Shown: one piece after another, positions 31,101 to 43,100 of the stretch
How the letters are laid out: every line of letters begins with the position of its first letter
Position numbering within the stretch: the first letter of the stretch is position 1
DNA from: Antedon mediterranea
Taxonomy: Eukaryota > Echinodermata > Crinoidea > Comatulida > Antedonidae
DNA length: 64,000 nt
Assembly (NCBI RefSeq): GCF_964355755.1
Contig: NC_092672.1
Span: 14,070,501 to 14,134,500, forward strand
Reading direction: 5' to 3'
The notes under the pieces: model-generated
Told to the model about the DNA's origin: nothing
Database searches by the model: none
Seen by the model: only the letters and a program-made list of their open reading frames with translations
Made by a program: the position numbers and the translations under genes

Positions 31101-34100
31101 AGCTTTAGGGTCTAGCCTTCGACAATGTTTAAAGATAGAAGCAGCAGATTATTGAATAGAAGTTTCCACCTCGTTAAATAGACCGGTCAATCATGAAATA
31201 TTCTGACCACATCTATTATATATTATTATACATCTATTATTTGTATACTAATGGATAGAATTTTCATTGTAGAACTTACAACAAATGGATAGTAAATACC
31301 TGTTACCAAGAAAGGTTGGAGCAATGCCTGACAACAAAGCAAAGAATAGATACAAAAATATCTTGCCATGTAAGTTTCACACCAGCAAACCTTCAAAGCG
31401 GATCGTTAAAAACATTTTCAGTGACATTAAAAAATAGATGGCTGTCCGTCCAGCAGTATAATAATGTTTAGTTTTACCATAGTATAGTCATTCAATTCAC
31501 GATTAAACAAAAAAACGATTTTTTTTACCAAAAAGTAAAAAAACTATTTTTAATTTAAAGAAAAATAGCTTTCCTATCAGGCTTTTGATTCTAGTGTTGG
31601 CTATGGCACTGTCTGTCACACTTTGGAATAAAGTGTACTGTTGAATTAGTAAATTATCATCCTGTTGGTAGAATATCCACTGCTTCCTTGGGCTTGATTG
31701 TAACAAGCAAGCTCAGTGGTCTAGAGGTTTAAATGCCAGCCATGTGATCTGGATGAGGGTTTAAGTCCCACCTAAGAATTATTTATTTTTTTTAAACTAT
31801 TCTTAAAATGTACTTAGCAGAAAGTGCAATTACTTCAGAGTAGGGTAAACATCTAACCAGTTTTTATTTATTTGTTATTTATATTACAGTTGACCATACA
31901 AGGGTGTTATTAACAGATTCTGAAAGCGGTGATTATATCAATGCAAACTATATAGATGTAAGTATACTACACATCTACTACAATTAAGTGGAAAAATGTT
32001 TTGTTTTCCAAATGCTATTTTAATAGTATTAATGCAGTTTAAAAGAGTCTGAAATTGTTTTAATCACAAATTTACCAGAAAATTATTTTCCTTAAAAGCA
32101 CATTTGTTTATGCCTAAACTGTATTATGGTGTATTTTATTTATATATAAATTGAATTATTACAGCCGTATAACCCTTACTCATCTCAAATAATGTATTAG
32201 GTTCTTTAAAGTGAACACAAGCATTTTGGTTACACTGGACCTACACTTTATACTACTTGTACGGGATGACGCTCTACCACCAGATTGTAATGAAAAACAA
32301 AAATGTGTGTGTTCCTTTCACAACAGTATTATTGAATTATTAATTGAATTCTGGGTGTGTGTATATACACATGTATAGATGTGTGGTGAAAGAAGGGTTG
32401 AAATTGTTTGGGTTTTTCTTTGAGTTGTGTACTGGCAAGCAGTCCTGTATGGAATAGATTGCCCAGTTTAAAGAAGAACTAAAATAAATACTGTTTTCAG
32501 ATGAGTAAAGCACAAGCAATACAACAACAAGACGGCCTAATTGATAAATTAGATTCACATTGGGACAATATGAAGAAATATGTTGCTACACAGGGTTGTC
32601 TGAAAGATACAGTTGTTGATTTCTGGAGGATGATATGGCAAGAAAATTCTAGAATTATTGTCATGACAACGAAAGAGGTTGAAAGAGGAAAGGTAATATA
32701 TCAAGTATTGATACATTTACCCCTTATGTTTATCCAAGTATAAATATCTTGATGATAATGTTATTTAATATTTGTTGACAATTGGGAAGCTCCCATCAGT
32801 CACTTCACTAACTACCTATTTTGAGAATATAGTTATGAATTTCTCAAATAATTATAGTGTACCGGATCTAGGTCACAGTGTTCCATAAAAATTTTATTTT
32901 TGTGATGTGATAAGAATTGATATGTATTCAAAATAATAATAATAATAATATCCACTCTATGCAGGGTCGTAACCACCAGTTGGTTGGTAAGGTTTTAACC
33001 TTTTTTGAGTGAGTGAGTGGCCGAGCGGTTAAGACAGTGGAACCGTAATTACGTAGCCATAACATCGGCATGGGTTCGAGGCTCACTCACTCCATGGTTC
33101 TGGTGGTAGAACGAGTCTTCTCGGATAAGGACTATAAACCGTAGGTCCAGTGTACACATCTAGCTCGTGTGCACTTTAAAGAACCTAGTACATCTTTCGA
33201 GACGAGTAGGGGGTTACCCCGGTGTATTAGTACATCACAGCCACTGATCACCAACTGGGCCCTCTGGGAGACCAGTCTTTGACTGAAGAGGTTACCCAGT
33301 ATAAATATATATTTCAATTCAATAACCTGACCATTTTGCCACATACTGTAGGCCTTTGACAACCCAGTGGCATGATCAGAGATTATTCCCTTTTCTCCCG
33401 AAAACCTGCCCACTTTATTTCTTGTGGCTACCTCACTGCTAAGGTTACACTTTATGTCGTGTTGTATCTGAATAGAAGTATATTGGAGATTTAATTTATC
33501 CATGATTTCTAGTTTTGTTATTTAACTTTAACAATTTGTCCCTTAAGTATAATAAGTTGTCTTAAAACTTTTAGAATAAATGTGTAAAGTATTGGCCTGA
33601 TCGAGGAAATACAAGGACATGGAATAAGATATCTGTCACTTCAGATCTTGAACATCCAATGGCCGATTATGTGCTACGCAATTTCTCTGTTCAACACTCA
33701 GATTTTGTAAGTTTATTTTAAAGTATTTGTTGTAATTCATTTTTCTTGGTTCAATGTTAGTAGATACTTTATCATTAATTCTCCAAAATGCTAGAAAATG
33801 AAGTACTAATTTATTGAATTACAATTTAACCTTTTCTTTACTTTTTATAGCCTGATGAAATTCGAGAAACATATCATTTTCATTTTAAAAGTTGGCCCGA
33901 CCATGGTGTTCCTCAAGAACCTAGTAGAGTGCTCAATTTTCTTCATGACTACAACAATAAACAAGAATCAATTCCTGATGCTGGACCTATCGTAGTGCAT
34001 TGTAGGTTCGTATAAACAGCATTTAATATTGCAACCAAGGCTCCAACAGACAATAGACATCTTCAGCCTCATTGATTTCATAATATGTACTGTACTGTAC

Positions 34101-36384
34101 AATTTGTCTTTGGTAATATGAACATTTGTAACAGACGGTTGTACTGTACTGAAGTTTGAGTTGCAAATTTAATGGTATCACATGATTTTAGAATAGTGTA
34201 TGGGTTTCCAAAAATTATGTATTATAAAAATGCTTAATAATGTAATGTGAGATTTTGTTTTTTCCTAGTGCTGGTATTGGAAGGACGGGAACATTTATTA
34301 TGATAGATATAGTATTAAATCTCATCAAACAACATGGTATGGTGTTTTTAATTACACAGTTTATGTCTGAATAGTATTCGTTTTGATAAAATATCAATTA
34401 CTAAAGCTATAAAAAAAAAACTTTGTTAGGTTTTGATGCATGCATAAAACACTGTTTTATTGAACATTAAAATATTTGCCCAGTGTAAAGCTCTGTCTAC
34501 ACTATCCACTTGTTATGCGACACGATGATGTCATAAAACTACCATATTTGGGCACATTTGTCAAACTAGTTTGATAGTGTAGACAGAGCTCTATACCAAA
34601 TGAATTAATTTAAGAACAGTCAAGTTTCTTCTTCAATGTTTGTTGTCAATGGAGCTAGATGTAAAGTTGGACTGTTCCATTTTAGTTTATACTATTTTTT
34701 TTAATGAATAAAAAAAAACTAATATTCTGTACATTTTAGCATTTTAAAAAATTATATAAACTTGTTATTTTTATTTATTAATAATTGTCTTATATAGCAC
34801 TTGATAAAATTTAAAAACGTTTATTTTTTTTATTGCAATATGATTTCTTTTGGTTTAAAATCTGTTGTATGTTTGTTTCAGGGTTGGATTGTGAGATTGA
34901 TATTCATCGAACGATCCAAATGCTTAGGAGTCAGCGCTCTGGCATGGTTCAAACTGAAGCACAGTACAAGTTTATTTACCATGCAGTACAACATTATATT
35001 GAAACACTAGCTCAGAGGGTGCAAGCTGAAGTGGTAAGAATCCTTATTTATTTTAGTGCCACTGTATGTAACTTAGTGGTTAACAGCCAATCCCAGGGTC
35101 TTGCAATAGTATACTAACATGAAAGTTGTTATATTTATTATTATACATCAATTGAAAGAACACTAACATGATTTTCTTGCTTTCCTGTACAGTAAATGTT
35201 AAAAGTACCAAAAGCAAACACTAATTCCTATTTTGCCATTTACAAAGTGGTCTAATACAGGATTTGAATTAGTTGAATATACTTTACTTCTCAAATTTGT
35301 AGATCTATGTGGACACACATTTCAATTGACACACCTGTACAAGAGAAATTTTATTGTGAATTGTGTAGTGAAATTACACTCTTCTCTGGTGAGGGCAGTA
35401 CATAATCTTGTCAGCACCTGAAAATACAGGAACTGTCGTCACCAGATTTTAATTGCTTGCATAAACACATTGCACCAACTGAACAAAAAACTACTGAAAC
35501 ATTTTTTCACCATCAAAGTTTTTCAGGTGGAGCCAAATAGCCACATATTCTATTTCTCATGTCCTAATTGCTGCAATAAGTTCTTTTCTTTTGAATGAAA
35601 TTTTTTTTTATATACTATAGCAAAATCAAAAAGTAGGTCGAGAATACATTAATACAAAAAAAGCACATGAAGATTTGATGGCCCTTAATAAAGGAGGAGG
35701 AGCACAGTATGAAGAGCCAAAATTGTATGAAAACATCAACCCTGTATCAAAATCACAGGTGAGTCAATATTGCACTACTATGTAAGATTAAACAATTATT
35801 ATAACACACATAAGTAGATTGTTTTCATTTGATTGGAGGATTGTTATTGAATAAATGTTCCATTGCACTCGTAATGACCAATATCGAGAGTGTAATATCG
35901 TTATGTGTGTGCAGCAGGTACTGCAATTTCATTTTGCCCATTCATTTTTGTTGCACACTGAGCAACCACACGCAAGAGGCTGTCAATTATTTTTCTACTG
36001 CATGTCCAAAATTGGAGCACTGCCTTTTCAAATAATTTTGGCCTTGCCTCTCGCTAAAAGTATGTGTGTTATAAAACAAATAATGAATGTTTTATATTCA
36101 TACAATAGAAACAAATAATTTCATTCTGTGAAAGGTGAGAATTGTTATATTATTATATTTTTACCTCATCAAATTATTTGTGCTATCGCACCAAAATATG
36201 GAACAACCCACTTAAAGGCTTAATTAATTTACTCAAAGAGGTCAGTTTCATTTGTAAATTGTCAAATATGAATCACTGTAGGTGTACATTTGTTTAAATT
36301 TGTGTAAATAAATAAAGTTTGACGTCATTGTCATAATACTATTTTTGACAGATAAAGAAGCAACCACAGCTACCTAAAAAGTAA
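19720..36384 (+). CDS. ptpn11: SHP-2 / corkscrew non-receptor tyrosine phosphatase (PTPN11 orthologue)
   Basis: Exons 19720-19733, 27117-27239, 27918-28112, 29939-30101, 30578-30694, 30861-30980, 31273-31369, 31890-31957, 32501-32692, 33575-33706, 33851-34005, 34269-34336, 34882-35033, 35621-35758, 36352-36384; all phases match, 588 aa. The tiny first exon encodes MASRR (human MTSRR). Exons 2 and 3 are 123 and 195 bp, the sizes I recall for human. N-SH2 is 6-104 (Arg32 in FLCRPS; Asp61, Tyr62, Tyr63, Glu76 kept, the autoinhibitory face mutated in Noonan syndrome). C-SH2 is 112-204 (Arg138). The PTP domain is about 245-525 with WPD 422-424 and HCSAGIGR (Cys458, Arg464). The tail has two YxN motifs, Y541-INT and Y568-ENI, like the Grb2 sites of SHP-2. 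It dephosphorylates phosphotyrosine downstream of receptor kinases and promotes Ras/ERK signalling. The C-SH2 loop is about 10 aa shorter and a PTP loop (300-331) longer than in vertebrates. The exon 6 donor, GTTAAA, is weak. Confidence 0.97.
19775..20160. repeat. CTAG/TAGGCCTA-rich block B at the start of SHP-2 intron 1
   Basis: Begins about 40 bp after the exon 1 donor (GTAAAT at 19734), behind a CpG-rich stretch ACCGCGCGCTCCGCTCC. Same word usage as block A. The position just inside the first intron makes a regulatory or CpG-island-like role possible; not shown. Confidence 0.8.
21485..22004 (+). repeat. 52-bp minisatellite, 10 copies, in SHP-2 intron 1
   Basis: Ten head-to-tail 52-bp units starting ATTGGTGAGAGTTTATGTAA. 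I see no difference between copies except C to T in the last, so the array is recent or homogenised. 52 is not a multiple of 3 and no reading frame persists. Each unit contains AAAAGGTAAGCC, a near-perfect splice-donor consensus on the strand of the host gene. Confidence 0.97.
22623..22818 (+). repeat. 49-bp minisatellite, 4 copies, in SHP-2 intron 1
   Basis: Four tandem units of 49 bp beginning AAATGCAACCAACAATAAAG; the last carries TACACC for TATACC. Unrelated in sequence to the 52-bp array 600 bp upstream. Confidence 0.95.
23779..23931. mobile_element. MITE with TA duplication, TIR family CTCTGTCTACACT, copy 1
   Basis: Left end GTTCTCTGTCTACACTGTCC pairs with right end GATAGTATAGACAGAGCT, with TA on both sides (23777-23778, 23932-23933). 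It is 153 bp with no ORF. Same family as 34488-34591. TA duplication suggests Tc1/mariner-type mobilisation. Confidence 0.75.
23940..25100 (+). repeat. Degenerate about 57-bp repeat cluster and segmental duplication in SHP-2 intron 1
   Basis: Units built on AAAGTATTTATTTGTTGATAAGCCCAATTTTGCAGTCTTATTTTACATTTTGAA occur about five times in tandem at 23945-24222, and again at about 24765-24860 and 25045-25095. The adjoining segment with CTTCCACAGTGC, ACATGATATTGACCG and ACGCCTCT is also duplicated (24225-24300 and 24865-24920), so a larger unit was copied and then diverged. The unit is described here by its words; copies vary in length. Confidence 0.75.
25143..25170. repeat. (TA)n microsatellite
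   Basis: Uninterrupted TA dinucleotide run of about 14 units inside SHP-2 intron 1. Confidence 0.95.
25388..25750. mobile_element. Palindromic (fold-back) MITE of about 360 bp
   Basis: The two halves are imperfect inverted copies. The outer ends AAGGCCCATACACTAGGAC and CATAGTGTTATTGGGCCTTT pair; TACATAAACCAAAAGAAAT-type words pair further in; CCAATCAAATGACGTCATGA at about 25504 pairs with its exact inverse at about 25580. It contains CRE-like TGACGTCA twice. No ORF. The target duplication is not clear, perhaps TA. Confidence 0.75.
26171..26188. repeat. Poly-C tract (18 C)
   Basis: Homopolymer in SHP-2 intron 1, prone to length errors in sequencing. Confidence 0.9.
28261..28544 (+). repeat. 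71-bp minisatellite, 4 copies, in SHP-2 intron 3
   Basis: Four tandem 71-bp units starting CAGTCTTCCTTAAACAAGC with a few substitutions (AAACGAGCC, AAACAAGCC). The third minisatellite in introns of the same gene. Confidence 0.95.
28820..29120 (+). mobile_element. SINE or LINE-derived 3' end with (ATT)n tail
   Basis: Ends ATGCGCCTTGAGCACTCTGG, then GTGCGCTATAAAAATCTTA and an ATT trinucleotide run. The CGCTATAAAAAT plus ATT-repeat end is the common 3' tail of SINEs mobilised by CR1/L2-type LINEs. It is GC-richer than its surroundings. The head is not clearly tRNA-like. Confidence 0.6.
29386..29675. mobile_element. 290-bp MITE with 32-bp perfect TIRs and 7-bp target duplication
   Basis: 29386-29417 is the exact reverse complement of 29644-29675 (tip CAAAGAACTTATAACACAAG). 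GTTTTTC is directly duplicated at 29379-29385 and 29676-29682. The interior is itself a rough palindrome (CATGGAGCAGCGCCCC against GGGCGCCCTACTCCATG). No ORF. The tip matches the 22-bp palindrome at 814-835. Superfamily not determined; 7-bp duplications would fit P- or hAT-like elements. It lies in SHP-2 intron 3. Confidence 0.9.
32160..32290 (-). mobile_element. Degenerate SINE fragment, same family as 33005-33330
   Basis: Read on the minus strand it has CTGGTGGTAGAGCG, GTAGGTCCAGTGTA, CACTTTAAAGAACCTA and GAGTAAGGGTTATACGG, matching the central region of the 33-kb copy in order. It lies in SHP-2 intron 8. Confidence 0.6.
33005..33330 (+). mobile_element. tRNA-derived SINE in SHP-2 intron 9
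   Basis: The head has a box A-like GTGGCCGAGCGGTTAAG and a box B-like GGGTTCGAGGC about 45 bp later, the layout of a Leu/Ser-type tRNA. The body has TAAACCGTAGGTCCAGTGTA, CACTTTAAAGAACC, CGAGTAGGGGGT and CCCCGGTGT, a central domain I recall from SINEs of many marine invertebrates. The long minus-strand open frame across it is antisense chance. Confidence 0.75.
34488..34591. mobile_element. 104-bp MITE with TA duplication, TIR family CTCTGTCTACACT, copy 2
   Basis: AGCTCTGTCTACACTATC at the left is exactly inverted at the right end, with TA on both sides (34486-34487, 34592-34593). The interior includes GATGATGTCATAAAACTACC. It lies in SHP-2 intron 12. A further partial end is at 60951-60975. 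Confidence 0.9.
35810..36195. repeat. Dispersed repeat with hairpin end, copy 2
   Basis: Counterpart of 18620-19250, in SHP-2 intron 14. It ends in a hairpin in which AACAAATAATTTCATTCTGT is followed by the rough inverse ATCAAATTATTTGTGCTATC. Confidence 0.6.
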
Positions 36385-39300
36385 AGAATTCAGCGTTCAT
36401 CAACACGGACTGCAAACATAAAGATAGCTGAGTACATCCACACATTGCATGTGCTTATCATGAAATCAATGCTATGAATAAATGCCTCACTAGACATTTG
36501 ATATCCGCTTCCAATGTTTATGGATTCTATGTCTCGTCTAAAAGGAATTCATTTCGTATAGATCACTGTTAATTTTAAGTGACTTAAACACCTCAAAAGT
36601 AATTTTCCTATTGTATAATTGAGGTATTTATTGGAAGAAAAAGATTATGCAAATGTTTAACAATTTTATCTATGATGAAAAGACATAAATACAAAATGTT
36701 TTAAAGTGACAATCAATTATGAAAACCTAAAATTAGTGTTTAGATTGAGGTACTGTACTGTTAAAAAATAAACTGAAAAATCAGATGAGTTTCGATACTA
36801 TTTACCTATCGTTGTCTATATTATTGCTAATAGATATGTACAGTATTATTAATATTATTATTGTTATTATATCTTAAAACAATTTCATCTTTTTTATCCT
36901 TTTAGAAAGTAGTATGTTAATTTCATTAATTGAAAATACTAGTACTGAACTAAACTTAAAAACATGATTTGTCGCATATTTTTAGCAATTTATATCTACA
37001 ATGATATTTTGAAATACATGTCACTATGATACGATTTAAAAAGTTGTGTTTGAAAGATTTGTTGTCACTAACCGGGCTGTTTATTCATTTAATGTACATC
37101 TTTTTTGGTTTTTATAATTTATAAATAGCATTTTCATGGCTAATGTCTCCGCTAGGATAATCCAAAATGTGCCACAGACACACCAACACAAAATCAGAAT
37201 TTAGCACATGTTATGAGTTTACTACTTTTAAATGTGTTGTATACTTGTATGTATGTTTGTATTGTATAAAAGGAACATAATTTGAATTTATGAAATTAAC
37301 ATACCACTATATAAATATATATATTGAATCTCGAGTTTTATAAACTATATACAACAGGATACTACTAAATAATAAGGTTAGTTGGTACAGTAATAATGCA
37401 TTGATGTAATAGGTGATTTTCATAATATAAGATATCAACTGGTTTGATGCTATGAAATTATGCTTAATTAATTTTTTTTTATTGATATTAAAATTAATTA
37501 AGGTTATCAAATAATTTGATACTAATAAAGTATTATATTTTGTTGCTGGTATTTAGAATTCTTATTGTTTTATAGAAACACGAATGATTTATCTTGGTGA
37601 TCATGACTTTATTATTAAAAAGAGAAAACCAAATACTGTATAGACATTATGTGCTACTACTAATTTGAACATTTGTATTGTATTATTGGACATTGTTTTA
37701 GCAACTGATTTTGAAAATGTATATAGATTAAGCTCTATGAATGTATTTGTTAAATAACTTTTGCATATGTAGCAGAAATATGACATAATGCTGTATACAC
37801 ACAAATTGTGCGTAGCCTATACCATTAATCAAAGTGCCGCTCAAATTCTCGTTAATTCATTGGTAGTTGGCATTGTATTTTAAACTCATATTGCCTGTAG
37901 ATTTAGAAACATTGTTAATTTGAACTCGTCATTTACACAAAAACAAATATAATCGACTCATAAATAAGAAACGTATTGAAACGTCAGCTCATTGTTATCT
38001 GTATACGGTTTGGTTAGGCGCAGGTTGGCTTGGTTCAGGTTTGCGCAACTGGAAAGCAGTACCAAGAAGTTATATAATCGTGTAGTTATAATCTGGTGAT
38101 GATGTGCTTTACCACAAATGGTGAAATTAGTCAGTCGGTATTTTAGCAGAAGGAGGCATTTTGCTAACAGTTTAAAACAAATAAATATCAAAGCTTAGCA
38201 CAGAGATCGTTGATTAAATAAATGCGATTGTCGTATTTGTAGACGGTATACGATTAAATCTGTAAAGTCATAGGCCTATGCATAAACATGTATGTTAATG
38301 TATACTCCGATTGTAACTTTAAACACGCATAATTGAAATGCGTAGAAAAGATGTACCCCCAGCAGCCGTGTAGTGATGGTAAAACACGTTACTATAAGGA
38401 ATTCAACTGATAATCCTCCTCTCATAATGTCTAATTTCCATACAGTGTGTTTCAAACTAAATATTTTTTTATTCTTTGTCTTGCTTTATAAGAACGAATG
38501 GGGTCATTTATATTATGTATTGGCGCCAACCTAGGCAATACAGTATTCGTCAATATTACAATAGATTGACAAAATATAAGAACTAAAAAGTAATAATTAG
38601 CACTGTCTGGATAGTAAGGTTATTCTTTAATTTACTAAATTATAAAGGATAGTTATATTAAAACATTTTCTTTTATTAATATTCAGTGGGTTTCACCATT
38701 TGTTCGGTTTCATTGTAGGCTTAATTTACGCTCAATTTCCAAGCATGGGGAACGATGTCAACACTCCTGTTCTAAAAATCAAATGTGTTTCATCTCATGT
38801 GTAGAAAGTTGACCAAATTGAGCAGAGAAATGTGCCCCATGGTATACCACAAACTTTACTGTAAAATTTGATATCCTGATTAACTTTGTACGCTTCAATA
38901 ATTTACTCCATGTTAAAGTGTGTTTGTGGTCATTAGTGCTGGACACTTGACCGCCTCATGTTATTAAACGTTGTCCTACTTTAATTATCCTAAATATATT
39001 TGTATTCATATTCCCTATTTTTACGATTTAGTCTTTTTAACTGTTTTTGTTTATTATTTTCCTGTGTTTAAATTCAGCATTCTAATGTCCACATCAGAGC
39101 AGCCGCGATATAGTGCTTTTCTTCACAATACATGACAATGGCGGTGGCCTTTGTCGTCAAAAAAACAAACATGCCATATCTCTCCCCTTCCCCTCTGCAT
39201 GTTATACGGCTCTCCTCTTCCCCTCCTACCACTGCATGTTATGCGCGTATACATCACCTGTTTCACCGTCGTCATGTGTTTTACAACTTATGCCTGTTGT

Positions 39301-40128
39301 TAATGTAATAATAATTTTCGATTGTAATAACTTCTGTTGTTATTGTTATGCATTCTTCTCTTGTCGGTCGACAATTCACTAAGTAGTACTCACAAGTTTT
39401 AATAATCTTTAATACAAATAGAAAGATTCGACCGAATGGGTTCTCTTTGCAAAGTGACCATTTGATGTCTTTATTATTATGGTTGAACCATGAGGGTTGT
39501 GGTATTGACACCAACGTTTTAACTACTGTACACAGGCAATCGCCAAAAGACGTTAAAGATTGTACGGCAGTGGTTCGTTAGGTTTGATGTACCTTATCGC
39601 CTGCACCTTGATTTAAATACTGCAATTTTGAAATGAAAGAACTTTTTGGATTACTAAATCCAGAATACGTAAAATCTCAGGGAAATTGGCAGTTTTGAGA
39701 GATTCTTACTGTATCTCTAGTTTTCACTTACAACGCTACATCACATTCATCAGCCGTATATTCCCCAGGTATTATAGACTGTGTTTGGACTTTGGAGTTA
39801 CCCATTGATTATGTTCTATGGGATGGAATAGAATAAGGTAGAGACACCGGAGAGAATGGGTTGCATAAACCATTTCAAAGCCTCATCAGAAACATATATT
39901 TCTTAGCTGAATGAAAGTTAACTTGATGAAATAAAAATAGAGATACTATGTTCAACATAACGTGAACCCAGTCAGATGAATTTTGTCACCTTTGACCCTG
40001 CATTGTCAACATTCATTCTAAACCGCCCGGTGATATACTGAAATTTAATTAGAAACGATAAGATGAGGAAATCTGTGAGATATAATAATTATATTGTTTA
40101 GGCCTAATTAGCATAGCATGGACCATAA
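36385..40128. other. SHP-2 3' UTR and intergenic DNA
   Basis: AATAAA words at 36477-36482 and 36767-36772 are candidate polyadenylation signals for the SHP-2 transcript. The remaining 3 kb is AT-rich between convergent genes (SHP-2 plus, methyltransferase minus). No exon or mobile element recognised. Confidence 0.5.
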
Positions 40129-40134
40129 TTTATT
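40129..40134 (-). terminator. Polyadenylation signal of the methyltransferase gene
   Basis: AATAAA on the minus strand, 31 nt beyond the TAA stop of the methyltransferase, a normal distance for a very short 3' UTR. Confidence 0.5.
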
Positions 40135-40164
40135 AGGCCTACATATAAGTGAAATAACAATCTT

Positions 40165-43100
40165 TTATTTTGAAACTGTTTTTCTTGCCAAGATCAAAAA
40201 CACAGGAAAATGCATGGTGACTGGTAGAAGATGCACAGGCGTGATAACATCCAGGATCTCACGAGCTCTGGAAAATTTAAAAAAAATGCTGGTGACACCA
40301 GAGAAGCACACATTGTAAATTAGAAAGTGTTGATCAAATTCTGATTTCTATTAATACTCTGATGTATGGTGTATGTGATGCTATGCCAAGTTTAGACAAC
40401 TATGCCTAACTTTACAACCGCTAATGTAGTAAACGAACATCTACCTTTGTTGAAATTGAATTGCTGGATCTGGTTTTGTTGGATTAGCATTGATGAACAG
40501 TTGGTATAATGCCGTAGATTTCAGAAACCCAATGAAATCCGACAGCATCATATCTTTTTCAATAGTATAAGAATCATCTCTGAAATTAACACAATACAAA
40601 TTGTTAATAACACTTTTAATCAGTTTCTTTCTATCTAACTGTGTCAAAATAGATTTTAACATTTTTGACAATCAATAAATGACAATTTTGATAATCAATC
40701 TTCAACATAACTTAAACTCAGCGCAAAATGAGTTAAAATGTTGGTATGAAATAATCTTTGGATGTAAAACACTATTGACAATACAAGTGGTGTTCCGAGC
40801 GGTAACGGATTACAGATGAAGGTAAATCTGGTAAATTTCTGGTTATTATATTAAAGATGAGAAGCAATTGTTGGCAGAATCAGCTATAATTCTCTTTATC
40901 AACATTGTAGATTTGTCAAACTAGGCCTACATTACCTTTCAATATTCTCAAATGGTAGTTCTAGATCGGCATACTTAGTCCTTACTAGATGGTAAAATGA
41001 GTCCATATAAGGAGTGGTTTTATCCATGAAAACCTATTGAAAAATTAAACTTACGTTAAATAAGTTCATACCACATCAATACTTCATAACAATTTAAAGA
41101 ACTAGATGGTACCGTCCAGGTCGTGCCCACAGATGGTTCTCCAATACACAGTAATTTCAGCGTAAACAAACTGGCGATTTCAATGAATACATTGTCGTTT
41201 ACAGAAACGAATAAATAGACACGATGATTAATATGTAGTCAACTAAAATTATTACTCTGGGAATTACTTCCGAAAAAGAAACTTTTTTTTGGACTCATTT
41301 TAAACAAACCCAATTTGTGTTTTTGTATGTAACATTAGGGTTAAGGGATGGGGAAAAAGATGGGTACAAAGAGAAACAATTTTTAATATTCCTTATCCAC
41401 TCAGTAACGACATATTTGTTCATGTTTTATAGGCTTATAAATAGATACCACTAAATACATTAAAACATTTGCGATTTAATACTTTTATAAAACTGTCACT
41501 GTCGATCATAGTCGACGGAAATAGTAAAGTACATGTAACGATACACCACTGAAACGTTTATATTTTTGTAATTATTAATTAATATTGAGAAGCAACTGTC
41601 AATAATAAAGTTTATTTGTATATTATTTTGTGTTTATATCTAACAGTTAGGGCCAACCCACACTCACAGTACAGTTTATTTGTATAGGCCTATGTGTTTA
41701 TATATCTAACAGTACCAAGACATTTGCGATTCAAATGGCGACCAAAAATGGTTAATACGTATTGACAGTATTGTCAAAGTATTGCAATACTTTATCTGAA
41801 GGTTTTAGGTTTATCCCTATAAGGGCCCATAAATTTACCTACTTGTGTTAAACCAAATCATTATACTGTGAGAGATTGGAATGTTCCATTCATCTCAAAT
41901 CAATACATTTGTATAAACATATATTTAATCTATCAAAATAAATTTTTTTTTCGAAAATCTTTACCACTATGATGCTGTACTCGAGCTGTTAAACCGGTTT
42001 TCAGCTATTAAAAACAATTATCGTAGAAGGAGATAGGTAAATGCGAAGCATCCTCGTATTATTGTGTGCACGTATTTTTGAAGATGGACATCTATTAGAC
42101 AGTGTATACCACGATCGGAAAACATCCTATTTGGGGCAAATAGTTGAACCTAAATTTGTTTTAATTGTTAATAACTAATTATCTAACTTAATTTAATCAG
42201 TAGGCGCGGGCTATCAGGTGGTTAAAATCAGTACCGAAAGTACTCTATATCGAGTAGACATTCTAGAAGTAACGCGCGATTTACAGAATTTTGCACTCTC
42301 GTAAAATTATATATAGATTAGTTACATAGTGTAAAGGTAAATAAATTACAGCACAAATTGAGTTGATAAACCATACGTGTATATATAAGTTATGGACCGC
42401 CGATAATCTCTTCTCTGCGGTGACGTTATGCAGAGAAGAGATTACTGGCGTTCCATATACATAAGGATGTGCGCTGTGTCTGTTTTTAGATTTACCCTGA
42501 TATCGTGATACTTATTTATTCGTTAATTACTGTGTAAATAAATAATACCTACTTCTTCAAATGCTTGTTCAAGTTCTTCAACTTTTTCTCCATTATATCG
42601 ACAGCTTACCAGCTCATAACAAACAATAGCAACACAGCCATTTGGCTTTAGTACTCTTTGAATTTCAGATCCAAACTTGTTTGGGTCAAGATAATGAGCA
42701 GCCGTTGCGCATGTCACCAGCGCTGTCGATTCCGCCGGCACGGGTATTGCCTCCCCACTTCCAACTCTAGAAAATATTAGTTTTAGTCGTTTTATTTTGG
42801 CAATTAATGCTTTGTAAAACGCATTTCTGTAATTGAAATTTTAGATTGATTAATTACTTTTACTCTCATATTATTATTTTATTTGTTGTGACATCTCAAA
42901 TTTAGACATTTCTGAAATCACGTTGAAGAAAATAATTACACTTTATTTTAAACTAAACACAAAAAGCACCATACACGTATGTTGTATTCAGGTGCTGTAA
43001 TCTTCTTGCAGATGATATTTGAGCTTCACTAATATCTACACCGATGACGTCATCAAAATGTTTGGCTAGTGACCTGGTAAACTGTCCTGACCCACAACCA

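Noticed and set aside
33005-33080. Functional tRNA gene
   Set aside because: Box A and B words are present, but the acceptor stem and arm spacing are not those of an intact tRNA, and a SINE body follows.
33132-33503. 123-codon minus-strand frame
   Set aside because: Antisense to the SINE at 33005-33330; no protein features.
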